The translations under genes and the position numbers were made by a program. Under the pieces are notes generated by a model. It ran no database searches. It saw nothing but the letters and a program-made list of their open reading frames with translations, and was not told the origin of the DNA. From Clostridiales bacterium (lineage in GTDB: Bacteria; Bacillota; Clostridia; Oscillospirales; Acutalibacteraceae): DNA of 6,724 nt. The first letter of the stretch is position 1. Each line of letters starts with the position of its first letter. Location of the stretch: positions 1 through 6,724 of the forward strand of contig JAHZIE010000099.1 of NCBI GenBank assembly GCA_019419895.1. The letters run 5' to 3'. Below are positions 1 through 6,417 of this stretch, one piece after another.

Positions 1-63
1 GGTGTATGGAATATGCGGGATAACCTTTTGGTTCTGATTGTCCCCGGCGCGGTGAAGGGATAA
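1..63 (+). pseudogene. Possible 3' end of a sugar ABC permease, truncated or degenerate (partial)
   Basis: An open frame enters from the left edge and stops at TAA 61-63. Its 20 residues contain DNLLVLIVPGAV and end in GAVKG. Many LplB/LplC-type (CUT1) sugar permeases end in a similar G-[AS]-[VI]-K-G, and such permeases are the usual neighbours of the binding-protein gene that follows. The hydrophobic VLIVPGAV piece also resembles an internal segment of these permeases that normally lies about 100 residues before the C-terminus. This could therefore be a normal C-terminus or the product of an internal deletion. Only 20 codons are visible, so both the family and the intact or broken state are tentative. 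Confidence 0.3.
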
Positions 64-129
64 GCAAAGTTTGGAATTACCCGTGGTGAACCGCGGATAA
101 AGTACACCTTTTCTTTCTGGAGGTTTGGA

Positions 130-156
130 ATGAAAATAAAAAAAGCATTCCCCTAG
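130..156 (+). other. Micro-ORF of 8 codons with its own RBS (MKIKKAFP)
   Basis: GGAGGT at 119-124 lies 5 nt before ATG 130, and the frame reads MKIKKAFP then TAG at 154-156. The lysine-rich start resembles the beginning of a signal peptide, and the layout (TGGAGGT followed closely by ATGAAAA) resembles the start of the lipoprotein gene about 105 nt downstream. It may be a leader peptide, since its stop falls inside the hairpin at 145-162. It may equally be the decayed start of an older lipoprotein gene, or chance. No function is claimed. Confidence 0.25.
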
Positions 157-162
157 GAATGC
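133..162 (-). terminator. Hairpin that reads as an intrinsic terminator on the minus strand
   Basis: GCATTCC (145-151) pairs with GGAATGC (156-162) around the loop CCTA. On the minus strand the hairpin is followed by seven T, an A and four T, the form of a rho-independent terminator. On the plus strand it is followed by GCGAAAAAAT, so it should not terminate the operon's own transcription. No minus-strand gene is visible here for it to serve, so it may simply be a leader structure. Confidence 0.35.
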
Positions 163-237
163 GAAAAAATAGCTTCATATTCTGAACTGGCACATGAAAG
201 AAAAGGTGTAAATTAACAAATAATGGAGGTAAGATGA

Positions 238-1734
238 ATGAAAAAGGGCAAAAGGCTTCTCGCAGTTATTCTCGTGGCAATGCTTACAGGAACAGCTTTT
301 GTGGGATGCAAGAGCAATCAAGAGCAAGGAAACTCTTCAGGTGGTTCCGGCTCTAAAGGTGATTCTGGCGAAACAGTAAAATTGAGATACTATTTGTCAG
401 ACACAACAGGTACTGACGATGCTAAGGTAGCTGATGCGATCAATGAAATTATCCGCCCCAAGATCAACGCCGAAATTGAGATTGTCAAATATGGTGCGGG
501 GGACTATTCACAAAAATTGCCTTTGGCTATTGCTTCAAACGAAAAGATGGATATCTGCTTTGACGCTGGCTGGATGGACTATGTCAACCGTGCAAAGAGC
601 AATGCTTACTATGATATTTCAGAAAAGGTGGAAACATTGACCCCGGATCTCTATAAGACGGTTGATCCCCTGCTGTGGCAGGGTGTTACCATCAACGGCG
701 GTATTTACGGTGTTCCAACTTATAAGGAATTGGCGGAGCAGTGGGCGCTCTATGCTGAAACAGATTTCCTGAAGGAAAAGAACATCGACGCCTCCAAAAT
801 TACGAAGATCGAGGACGCCGAAGTGATTCTTGAGGCATTGCAGGACACAGACCGCGCGGGTTTCCAGGTGGTTCCCGGCAAGGATGTTTCCTGCCTTTCC
901 AAGCTTGCGGAATTTGATCAGGTCGGCGCCGACCGTTCCGGCCTTTCTGTTGTAGACAAAAAGGAAGGAAAGACTATCGTTAACTATTATGAAACTGAGA
1001 ATTATAAAAATTTTGTCCATTTAATGCGAGACTGGTATAACAAAGGATACATCGACAAGAACGTGGTAACCAGGGAAGATTATGACGAGTATACCAAAGA
1101 TTCCCATAGATATGGGTTGGGATATGTTTCCTACAGCCCCCTGAATGAAGTGGTTCAGGCCACCACTTACGGCAAAGAACTTACTCCAATGCCTGTTACC
1201 CCGATTACCACCACCAACTCTTCCACCACAGGATCAGTGACCTGTATTCTGGCAAAATCCGAGAATCCGGAAAAAGCTTTGGAATTCCTGGAGATTGCCA
1301 ATACTGACGGAGCTGTCAAGGATCTTCTCTGCTTCGGTATTAAAGATCTCCATTATACGCTGGAGGACGGCAAGGTGAAGGTTGCCGACGGAGTACAGGA
1401 GATGTGGTGCAGCCAGAACTGGACCACTGGAAATATGTTCATTTCCAGCCTGCTGGTAGGCGAGCCCGATGATAAATATGATCAGTATCTAGCCTTTAAT
1501 GATAAGGCGACTGCGGCTGTAACCCTGGGCTTCCAGCCGGATACCTCGAAGATTGACGATAAGATGGCCGCCTGCACTTCTGTCGTAAAAGAGTATGCAA
1601 ACCTTCTTGAGGTAGGCGCGGTCGATCCCGACGAGCAGCTTCCAAAATTCATCGATGCTCTGAAGGCCGCCGGTTCCGATGATATTATCGCGGAATTCCA
1701 GGCGCAGTATGACGAATGGCTGAAAACAAAATAA
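238..1734 (+). CDS. ABC transporter extracellular sugar-binding lipoprotein, LplA/DUF3502-like
   Basis: This is the substrate-capturing subunit of an ABC importer, expected to be lipid-anchored on the outer face of the membrane. The start is fixed by GGAGGT at 225-230, 7 nt before ATG 238. Residues 1-23 form a lipoprotein signal peptide (MKKGKRL, then a hydrophobic core), and the lipobox FVGC (21-24) makes Cys24 the lipidated residue. A Ser/Gly-rich linker (about 31-44) follows. Residues 47-430 look like a type I periplasmic-binding fold; KLRYYLSD begins the first strand. Residues about 430-497, with GFQPDTSKID, KEYANLLEVGAVDP and AEFQAQYDEWLK, match the pattern of the DUF3502 C-terminal domain found in LplA-type binding proteins of Firmicutes. 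The length of 498 residues is normal for the group. No intact permease or ATPase gene is in view; a permease end may sit just upstream. The sugar is not readable from the sequence, but the downstream GH35 gene suggests a galactoside. Confidence 0.93.
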   Translation: MKKGKRLLAVILVAMLTGTAFVGCKSNQEQGNSSGGSGSKGDSGETVKLRYYLSDTTGTDDAKVADAINEIIRPKINAEIEIVKYGAGDYSQKLPLAIASNEKMDICFDAGWMDYVNRAKSNAYYDISEKVETLTPDLYKTVDPLLWQGVTINGGIYGVPTYKELAEQWALYAETDFLKEKNIDASKITKIEDAEVILEALQDTDRAGFQVVPGKDVSCLSKLAEFDQVGADRSGLSVVDKKEGKTIVNYYETENYKNFVHLMRDWYNKGYIDKNVVTREDYDEYTKDSHRYGLGYVSYSPLNEVVQATTYGKELTPMPVTPITTTNSSTTGSVTCILAKSENPEKALEFLEIANTDGAVKDLLCFGIKDLHYTLEDGKVKVADGVQEMWCSQNWTTGNMFISSLLVGEPDDKYDQYLAFNDKATAAVTLGFQPDTSKIDDKMAACTSVVKEYANLLEVGAVDPDEQLPKFIDALKAAGSDDIIAEFQAQYDEWLKTK

Positions 1735-1767
1735 TTGATCCGTGATCGCCGCCATGTAGCGGTTTTA

Positions 1768-1810
1768 CCCTCCCGCTGCCCGTGATGCAACAGCGGGAGG
1801 GGTTTCTTTT
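1768..1810 (+). terminator. Rho-independent terminator after the binding-protein gene
   Basis: CCCTCCCGCTG (1768-1778) pairs perfectly with CAGCGGGAGGG (1791-1801): an 11-bp GC-rich stem with a 12-nt loop, followed by GTTTCTTTT. It lies 33 nt after the lipoprotein stop codon. It should end most transcripts there and let a fraction run into the SGNH, GH35 and mutarotase-like genes, giving more binding protein than enzyme. I see no convincing promoter between it and the next gene. Confidence 0.85.
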
Positions 1811-1842
1811 GCCGATAAGAGGCGCGCGGCGGTTTTGGTTTG

Positions 1843-1850
1843 AAAGGAGG
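1843..1850 (+). promoter_or_regulatory. Ribosome binding site that fixes the SGNH hydrolase start
   Basis: AAAGGAGG lies 7 nt before ATG 1858. The in-frame TTG at 1840 would place this near-perfect Shine-Dalgarno inside the coding sequence (as KGG) and has no such site at the right distance upstream. ATG 1858 is therefore preferred. Confidence 0.85.
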
Positions 1851-1857
1851 CTGCAAA

Positions 1858-2895
1858 ATGATCTTTCAAAACATGGAGTTTTATAATGCGGCGGAGGTAG
1901 AGGCTTCCCCAGCCGGATACCGGATTTACCGCTTTCCCAAAGAGGTAAGGGAAACCATGGGGGAGGGGAAGGAACGGTATGGGAGGTATGTGTCCCAGAC
2001 CACCGCCGGCTGTGAAATACGTTTTGTGACGGAAGGAGACAGGACGCTCATTTCCCTTTCCTCGCTGGATGAGGACGGATATGTGCAGATTTTCCGCGGG
2101 GACTTCCAATATTACAGCGGCTATACCTATTCTTTTCCGGTAAAGCGGGGACAGATGACCCATATCATGCTGCAGAACAACCGGGCGATGGACGAAGCTG
2201 CCCCGCCCTTGAAGAAGGGGGCCTTTTCCCATTGTGTCTGGAGGATTCTGTCTGATATCAATTTTATCCTGACTTTTCAGAACATAGAAACCTTTGGCTA
2301 TCAAATCCGGCCGCCCAAACCGGAGGAGGTTCCGCAAAAGACCCTTCTCTGCTATGGCACATCCCTCACCTACGGTGCCTGCGCCACCGCTCACAGTATT
2401 TCCTATAGTCAGCTTTTGGGGCGCTTCCTTGGATGTAATATTCTGAACAAGGCGATGGGAGGCTCCTGCATGAATGAAAGGACTGTGGCGGACTATTTCG
2501 CCGGCGGCGGAGAGCATTTTGACGCTGTCCTGCTGGAAAACGCCGTCAATATGAGCGATATGCCTGGGGCCTATGAGAAAAATACTTCTTACCTTCTGGA
2601 ACGGTTGACAAAGGCGTTTCCGGATATCCCGATCTATTGCGTGACGGCTTACCCCAACGCCAGTATTGCGGAAGGGGAAAGTGCTTTTCCGTGCCGCAAG
2701 AAGGAAGCGGGGGCAGATAGGTTTCAGGGAGATCGGATTATGAGAAAACTGGCGGAAAAATATTCCAGCTGCCATATCATCGAAGGGGAGCAGATCATGG
2801 ACTGCTTTACCGATCTCACAGTAGATCTGGTACATCTGTCAGATTACGGGCATATCAGGGTGGCGCAACGGCTGGCGGAGAAAATCCATTTTTAA
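1858..2895 (+). CDS. SGNH/GDSL-type hydrolase with N-terminal beta domain, probable carbohydrate esterase
   Basis: This is a probable cytoplasmic esterase or deacylase of 345 residues with no signal peptide. Residues 1 to about 150 are beta-rich and resemble the N-terminal jelly-roll domain that precedes the catalytic domain in SGNH carbohydrate esterases (PF14607-like, also CE2-like). Residues about 160-345 carry the SGNH blocks. Block I is YGTSLTYGA, with Ser169 as nucleophile and Thr in place of the usual Asp of GDS. Block II is the Gly in NKAMGGS (197-203). Block III is ENAVN, with Asn231 as the likely oxyanion residue. Block V is DLVH, with Asp323 and His326. YGTSLT with a following GACA resembles the Lipase_GDSL_3 (PF14606) group. 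The gene lies 33 nt before the GH35 gene with no terminator between them, so the two are probably co-transcribed. Inferred role: removal of acetyl or another acyl group from an imported oligosaccharide. The substrate is unknown. Confidence 0.85.
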   Translation: MIFQNMEFYNAAEVEASPAGYRIYRFPKEVRETMGEGKERYGRYVSQTTAGCEIRFVTEGDRTLISLSSLDEDGYVQIFRGDFQYYSGYTYSFPVKRGQMTHIMLQNNRAMDEAAPPLKKGAFSHCVWRILSDINFILTFQNIETFGYQIRPPKPEEVPQKTLLCYGTSLTYGACATAHSISYSQLLGRFLGCNILNKAMGGSCMNERTVADYFAGGGEHFDAVLLENAVNMSDMPGAYEKNTSYLLERLTKAFPDIPIYCVTAYPNASIAEGESAFPCRKKEAGADRFQGDRIMRKLAEKYSSCHIIEGEQIMDCFTDLTVDLVHLSDYGHIRVAQRLAEKIHF

Positions 2896-2928
2896 TTATC
2901 AAAAACAAAATACAGGGAGGCGGTTATC

Positions 2929-5385
2929 ATGTCGAATCAATGGAAGGGAATCTGCGAATTTGATCAAAACGGCTACATTATACAGGGAAAACCAACTTGG
3001 CTGGCTTCAGGGGAATTCCAATATTTCCGTATGACAAGAGAAGATTGGGAACCCCGTCTGTTGCAGCTCAAGCTGGCCGGTTTCAACACGGTTTCGGTTT
3101 ATTTTGCCTGGAATTACCACGAAGTGGAGGAAGGAGTTTGGGATTTTTCCGGCGACAAGGATGTGGAACTGTTTCTGCAGACCGCCGCGAAGGTTGGGCT
3201 TTATGTGGTGGCGCGTCCAGGGCCCTTTATCTGCAATGAATGGCAGTGCGGCGGCATTCCGGCATGGCTGACCATGCGCAGGGATATCCGTATCCGGACC
3301 GCGGATCCCCAGTATCTTTCTTACTGTGACAAATGGTGGGATCGCATCGCCCCCATCATCGCAAAATACCAGTTGGGCAGGGAGGGGAGCATCATCCTGG
3401 CCCAGGTGGAAAATGAATATGGACATGTGGGAGAGCACCAGGAAGGGGATTACGTCTATCATCTCCGTGACGGCCTCCGTGCCCGCGGTGTAACGGTGCC
3501 CATCACAAACTGCGACAGCTTTATTCAGTTTGACCGCATCCGTCCGAAAAAATGGGAGGATATAAACTTATGCTGCAATGCGGGAGGGGACGGCCTCCGG
3601 GTATTGCAGAGGGCGAGAACCATGCAGCAGGACGCCCCGCTGTTCCTGACGGAGTTCTGGATCGCCGCCTTTGACTGGTGGGGCAGGGATGGATCGGCGG
3701 TTTATGACGACGAACGGGCTCTCTATGGTGCCTTGGAAATGGTGGCGGGGGGAGCAGGAGGGCTGACAGTGTTTGTGTTCAGCGGCGGCGCGAATTTTGG
3801 ATACTGGCACGGCCAGTCCATCTGCTCTGATGGAAATTTTATGACAACCATCTATGGACCTGGCGCCCCCATTTTAGATGACGGAAGCCTTTCTAGAAAA
3901 TACACGCTGTTTAAAAGAAATTTTACCGGCCTCATGACAGCGTCAGAGGTGTTGGCGGGGGCGGGAATGCCTGAAATTACCGGAGACATCAGCGGAGCAT
4001 GCACCGCCGTCCGCCGCAATGGGGATACAGTATTCACCTTCTACATCAATCATAGCAAAGAACAGATGGAAATCGCCGACGCGCAGAAGGAACAGGCGGC
4101 GGTAGATATGTCCATCCCGGCCGGCGAGGTCAGATGGAAGGTGGAAAGGCTGCCCTTGAAATCAGGCTTTATTCTGAACAGTACCACGGGGCATTTATTC
4201 GCGGGAGATCCCGCCTTGGTCATTTACCAAAAAGCGGGAGAAAAGACTGTCATCAGCCTGACAGCGGAAAAAGGAGCAAATGGAAAGGAAATTCGTTTGG
4301 AAGGAAGCCCGAAAGCCGACGGAACGCCTTTGGTATGGAATATAGAGGAAGATGGAAAAAAGCTGACAGTCCTTCTCTTATCTGAGGAGGCGGTGGATCT
4401 TTGTTATCGTATCGAGCTTCCAGGGCATCCGGCGGTCATTGCCGGCGGTCTGGAACGGATTGACAGTGTGACTCCGCGGGGAGAAAAGATGGAGATCACC
4501 GGTTTTGGCGGCGCTTATCCGACCTGGAAGGCGGATGAACAGGGATTTGCGGAATGGAAAACAGAAACTGAGGGAGAACTTTCCGTCAAGACGGAAAGAC
4601 TGGAAGAGAAAAAGGTTTCCTTCCAGTTTGAGGAGGCACAGCCCGGATATGACGACAGCGGTTGGTACACGGCGGAAATGCCTGAGCCTATGGCGCGCTT
4701 CGGCAAAGGAAACGGCCGGGCATGGTACCGCGCGGAGCTTGAGGTGGAGAATGAGGGCTGGCAGATGCTCTTTGTCAGCGGGGCAAGCGACCGCTGGATA
4801 TTCTTTGTAGACGGTCATTTTTGTGTCTCAAGGGGACTGCATACCCATTTTGGAAAGGACTGTGCGGTTTATCTGACAAAGGGAAAACATACTTTGGCGA
4901 TTCTAGCCGAAAATCTGGGAATGTATAATACAGGCTTCGAGATGGATATTCCCATGGGAGAGCCCAAAGGAATTTACGGCCCCGTATGGATGAACGGAAA
5001 TGAAATCAAGCATTGGAAAATGAGGGAAGGACTGCGGAAGGATGAAACCTATGAGCTGTGGCCCCAGGTCGGAGAGGTAGTCTGGCAGGAGCAGAAGGGA
5101 AAGGTCAAGGGTCCCTGTTATATCAAAGGAAGATTTTCCTGCCCGGAAGGCTTTGAAGGCGCTGTCCGCCTGGATACCCATGCCGCGGGAAAGGGAAGCG
5201 TTTGGATCAACGGATTTAATATTGGACGTTATTGGAAGGTAGGGCCCCAGCAGTCCCTTTGGATCCCCCTCAGCAAGCTGAAAAAAGAAAATGAGATTGT
5301 GCTGTTTGAAGAAGAAGGCGTCGATTCGGAAGAAATTACTGTCATTTTCACACCCTTTGGAAAAAAGAGAAAAGGCGTCTTGTAA
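2929..5385 (+). CDS. Beta-galactosidase, glycoside hydrolase family 35
   Basis: The enzyme removes non-reducing terminal beta-galactose with retention of configuration. GGGAGG at 2915-2920, 8 nt before ATG 2929, sets the start. The 818 residues have no signal peptide, so the enzyme should be cytoplasmic. The TIM barrel covers about residues 12-335: YFAWNYHEVEEGVWDFSG (58-75), RPGPFICNEWQCGGIPAWL (96-114), the acid/base motif QVENEYG (159-165, Glu163), the nucleophile in LTEFW (240-244, Glu242), and SGGANFG (285-291). Beta domains follow. A jelly-roll at about 570-680 includes DDSGWYTAEMP. A C-terminal galactose-binding-like domain at about 725-810 includes GKGSVWINGFNIGRYW (754-769) and GPQQSLWIP (772-780), typical of GH35 C-termini. 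Both catalytic glutamates are present and the length is usual for large bacterial members. It sits between the SGNH esterase and the mutarotase-like gene. Specificity (linkage, aglycone) cannot be inferred. Confidence 0.95.
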   Translation: MSNQWKGICEFDQNGYIIQGKPTWLASGEFQYFRMTREDWEPRLLQLKLAGFNTVSVYFAWNYHEVEEGVWDFSGDKDVELFLQTAAKVGLYVVARPGPFICNEWQCGGIPAWLTMRRDIRIRTADPQYLSYCDKWWDRIAPIIAKYQLGREGSIILAQVENEYGHVGEHQEGDYVYHLRDGLRARGVTVPITNCDSFIQFDRIRPKKWEDINLCCNAGGDGLRVLQRARTMQQDAPLFLTEFWIAAFDWWGRDGSAVYDDERALYGALEMVAGGAGGLTVFVFSGGANFGYWHGQSICSDGNFMTTIYGPGAPILDDGSLSRKYTLFKRNFTGLMTASEVLAGAGMPEITGDISGACTAVRRNGDTVFTFYINHSKEQMEIADAQKEQAAVDMSIPAGEVRWKVERLPLKSGFILNSTTGHLFAGDPALVIYQKAGEKTVISLTAEKGANGKEIRLEGSPKADGTPLVWNIEEDGKKLTVLLLSEEAVDLCYRIELPGHPAVIAGGLERIDSVTPRGEKMEITGFGGAYPTWKADEQGFAEWKTETEGELSVKTERLEEKKVSFQFEEAQPGYDDSGWYTAEMPEPMARFGKGNGRAWYRAELEVENEGWQMLFVSGASDRWIFFVDGHFCVSRGLHTHFGKDCAVYLTKGKHTLAILAENLGMYNTGFEMDIPMGEPKGIYGPVWMNGNEIKHWKMREGLRKDETYELWPQVGEVVWQEQKGKVKGPCYIKGRFSCPEGFEGAVRLDTHAAGKGSVWINGFNIGRYWKVGPQQSLWIPLSKLKKENEIVLFEEEGVDSEEITVIFTPFGKKRKGVL

Positions 5386-5428
5386 TCCTGTGGGAAAAAA
5401 GGTAAGATGAAGGAAATTTAGTTTGTCT

Positions 5429-5434
5429 GGAGGG
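5429..5434 (+). promoter_or_regulatory. Ribosome binding site supporting a TTG start
   Basis: GGAGGG lies 7 nt before TTG 5442. No in-frame ATG is nearby, because the ATG at 5455 is in another frame, and the conserved-looking N-terminus (LENEKLLLDF) begins right after the TTG. The TTG start is therefore accepted. It should lower translation relative to the ATG-started neighbours. Confidence 0.75.
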
Positions 5435-5441
5435 AAGAACT

Positions 5442-6281
5442 TTGCAGCTGGAAAATGAAAAACTCCTTTTGGATTTTTCCCGGGACTGTTATCACGGACA
5501 GAGATTTGACAACACGGGAATCATCCGGCAAATCTGGAAGAAATTGCCCGGCGGAGAAAAAATTTCCTTTGGAAGCGTAGAAAGCTTGATACCGGGGCAG
5601 GGCACTGGAGGGCTTGGGCTTGCCAACGAGTTTGGCATCGACGGTGGTGTCGGATATGAGGAGGCTGAACCGGGGGCGCTCTTTTTAAAAATTGGAGTGG
5701 GCTGGTTGAAACGGCCGGATGAAAAAAATTATCAATTCGGTCGGAGCTATGAGGTGGAGGAAGAAGGGCGGACGGAGGTGATTCCCTCCGCGGAAGAAAT
5801 TTTCATTTCATGGCAGTCGGGGGAAAAGAACGGATATGCCTGCGCTTATACCAAACGGATTTCTCTGGAAGGGGAATGCCTGAGAATCAATTATTCGATG
5901 GAGAATACAGGAAAAAAGCCCTTTTCGACAACCGAATACGCGCATAATTTCGTCAATCTGGACGGCATACCCTATTCCAGCGATTATCATCTGGAGGTAA
6001 GCGATCCCGGGCTGACGAAAAAGTACCAGGGGCATTTTGTGGATGCTTCCCATTTTGCCAGTTATATGAGTATGCCTCCCGAAGAGAGCGCAAAGCTCCG
6101 GGGCTGGAAGCTTTCCTATCCTCAGAGGGGAATCGGCATGTCGGAGAAAGTGGATTTTCAGCCGTGCAAATTTGCGGTTTGGGCAATGGAACATGCGGTT
6201 TCCTGCGAACTGTTTATTTCCCTGGAAATGAGGCCGGGAGAAAGCGCCTCCTGGGCGAGGCTTTATACCTTTGAGAACTGA
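5442..6281 (+). CDS. Galactose mutarotase-superfamily-like protein of uncharacterised function
   Basis: This 279-residue protein starts at TTG and has no signal peptide or membrane segment. It is beta-rich and has the look of the aldose 1-epimerase/galactose mutarotase superfamily: GQRFDNTGII (19-28), ANEFGIDGG (61-69), FLKIGVGWLKRPD (81-93), INYSMENTGKKP (149-160), EYAHNFVNLD (165-174, with His168 in a YxHNF pattern) and a C-terminal ARLYTFEN. It does not carry the full set of catalytic motifs I would expect of classical GalM, so epimerase activity is not certain. It lies 56 nt after the GH35 gene with no terminator between, and a strong terminator follows, so it is the last gene of the unit. 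Plausible roles are conversion of the beta-galactose released by GH35 to the alpha form, or action on a related sugar or sugar derivative. The fold is fairly sure; the function is open. Confidence 0.8.
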   Translation: MQLENEKLLLDFSRDCYHGQRFDNTGIIRQIWKKLPGGEKISFGSVESLIPGQGTGGLGLANEFGIDGGVGYEEAEPGALFLKIGVGWLKRPDEKNYQFGRSYEVEEEGRTEVIPSAEEIFISWQSGEKNGYACAYTKRISLEGECLRINYSMENTGKKPFSTTEYAHNFVNLDGIPYSSDYHLEVSDPGLTKKYQGHFVDASHFASYMSMPPEESAKLRGWKLSYPQRGIGMSEKVDFQPCKFAVWAMEHAVSCELFISLEMRPGESASWARLYTFEN

Positions 6282-6295
6282 ACAATCGCATAGGG

Positions 6296-6333
6296 GAATC
6301 CGACGGCAAATAATTTGCCGTCGGATTCTTCTT
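6296..6333 (+). terminator. Rho-independent terminator closing the enzyme genes
   Basis: GAATCCGACGGCAAA (6296-6310) and TTTGCCGTCGGATTC (6314-6328) form a perfect 15-bp stem around a TAA loop, followed by TTCTT. The tight loop probably opens by one pair in RNA. It begins 15 nt after the stop codon of the mutarotase-like gene. The reverse complement is also preceded by A-rich sequence, but no convergent gene is seen. Confidence 0.85.
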
Positions 6334-6353
6334 GCTGCGTTTAGGCTTAAGCA

Positions 6354-6376
6354 CCCCCCCCCGGTAGAACCAGGGG
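6354..6376 (+). repeat. C9 tract and imperfect hairpin, probable IS left-end subterminal hairpin
   Basis: CCCCGGT (6359-6365) pairs with ACC-A-GGGG (6369-6376) around the loop AGA, with A6372 bulged. IS200/IS605 transposases recognise subterminal hairpins of this kind, often with unpaired bases, as single strands. The preceding run is nine C in a row (6354-6362). Copies of the element usually have C and G arms of matching length, so the C tract may have lengthened by slippage in this decayed copy. Confidence 0.5.
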
Positions 6377-6390
6377 CAGGTAAAAAGGCG

Positions 6391-6417
6391 TTGGCAAAAA
6401 AACCTCCATGCTACAAT
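6391..6417 (+). promoter_or_regulatory. Probable tnpA promoter with extended -10
   Basis: TGCTACAAT (6409-6417) is an extended -10 (TG-N-TACAAT). TTGGCA (6391-6396) is a possible -35, although the 15-nt spacing is short. Transcription would start near 6424. That is after the left arm of the RBS-hiding hairpin and about 45 nt before the tnpA start, as expected for IS200-type elements. Confidence 0.45.

Larger units (their letters stand above)
103..210. repeat. Perfect 15-bp inverted repeat with 78-bp spacer in the leader of the binding-protein gene
   Basis: TACACCTTTTCTTTC at 103-117 is the exact reverse complement of GAAAGAAAAGGTGTA at 196-210. The match does not continue outward or inward. 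The arms enclose a ribosome-binding-site-like GGAGGT (119-124), a micro-ORF and a 7-bp hairpin (145-162). In RNA this would be a long-range stem just 15 nt before the GGAGGT of the lipoprotein gene. It could be an mRNA-stabilising or regulatory leader. It could also be a 108-bp miniature inverted-repeat element, since both ends carry TA, a common target duplication. The sequence alone does not decide. Confidence 0.6.

Noticed and set aside
71..100. TTGGAA (71-76) with GGATAA (95-100) as a promoter for the lipoprotein gene
   Set aside because: The -10 matches the consensus poorly and the spacing is 18; nothing else supports it. The promoter may be upstream of the window.
69..131. GTTTGGAAT occurring twice (69-77 and 123-131)
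   Set aside because: A 9-bp direct repeat with no further similarity around it is expected by chance at this scale of searching.
208..219. TGTAAATTAACA, an imperfect dyad that could be an operator next to the lipoprotein RBS
   Set aside because: Five of six pairs match, but it is short and AT-rich, overlaps the end of the 15-bp repeat, and does not match a catabolite-repression cre site. Not enough to call.
619..1020. Minus-strand open frame inside the lipoprotein gene
   Set aside because: No RBS or recognisable product was found, and it overlaps a well-supported coding region.
1840..1857. TTG 1840 as start of the SGNH hydrolase, adding six residues
   Set aside because: The Shine-Dalgarno AAAGGAGG would fall inside the coding sequence, and it is placed correctly for ATG 1858.
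1765..2835. A long minus-strand open frame of 356 codons opposite the SGNH hydrolase gene
   Set aside because: It is antisense to a gene with clear SGNH motifs and a near-perfect RBS, its translation shows no recognisable family, and it runs through the terminator hairpin. It is a shadow of codon usage in the real gene.
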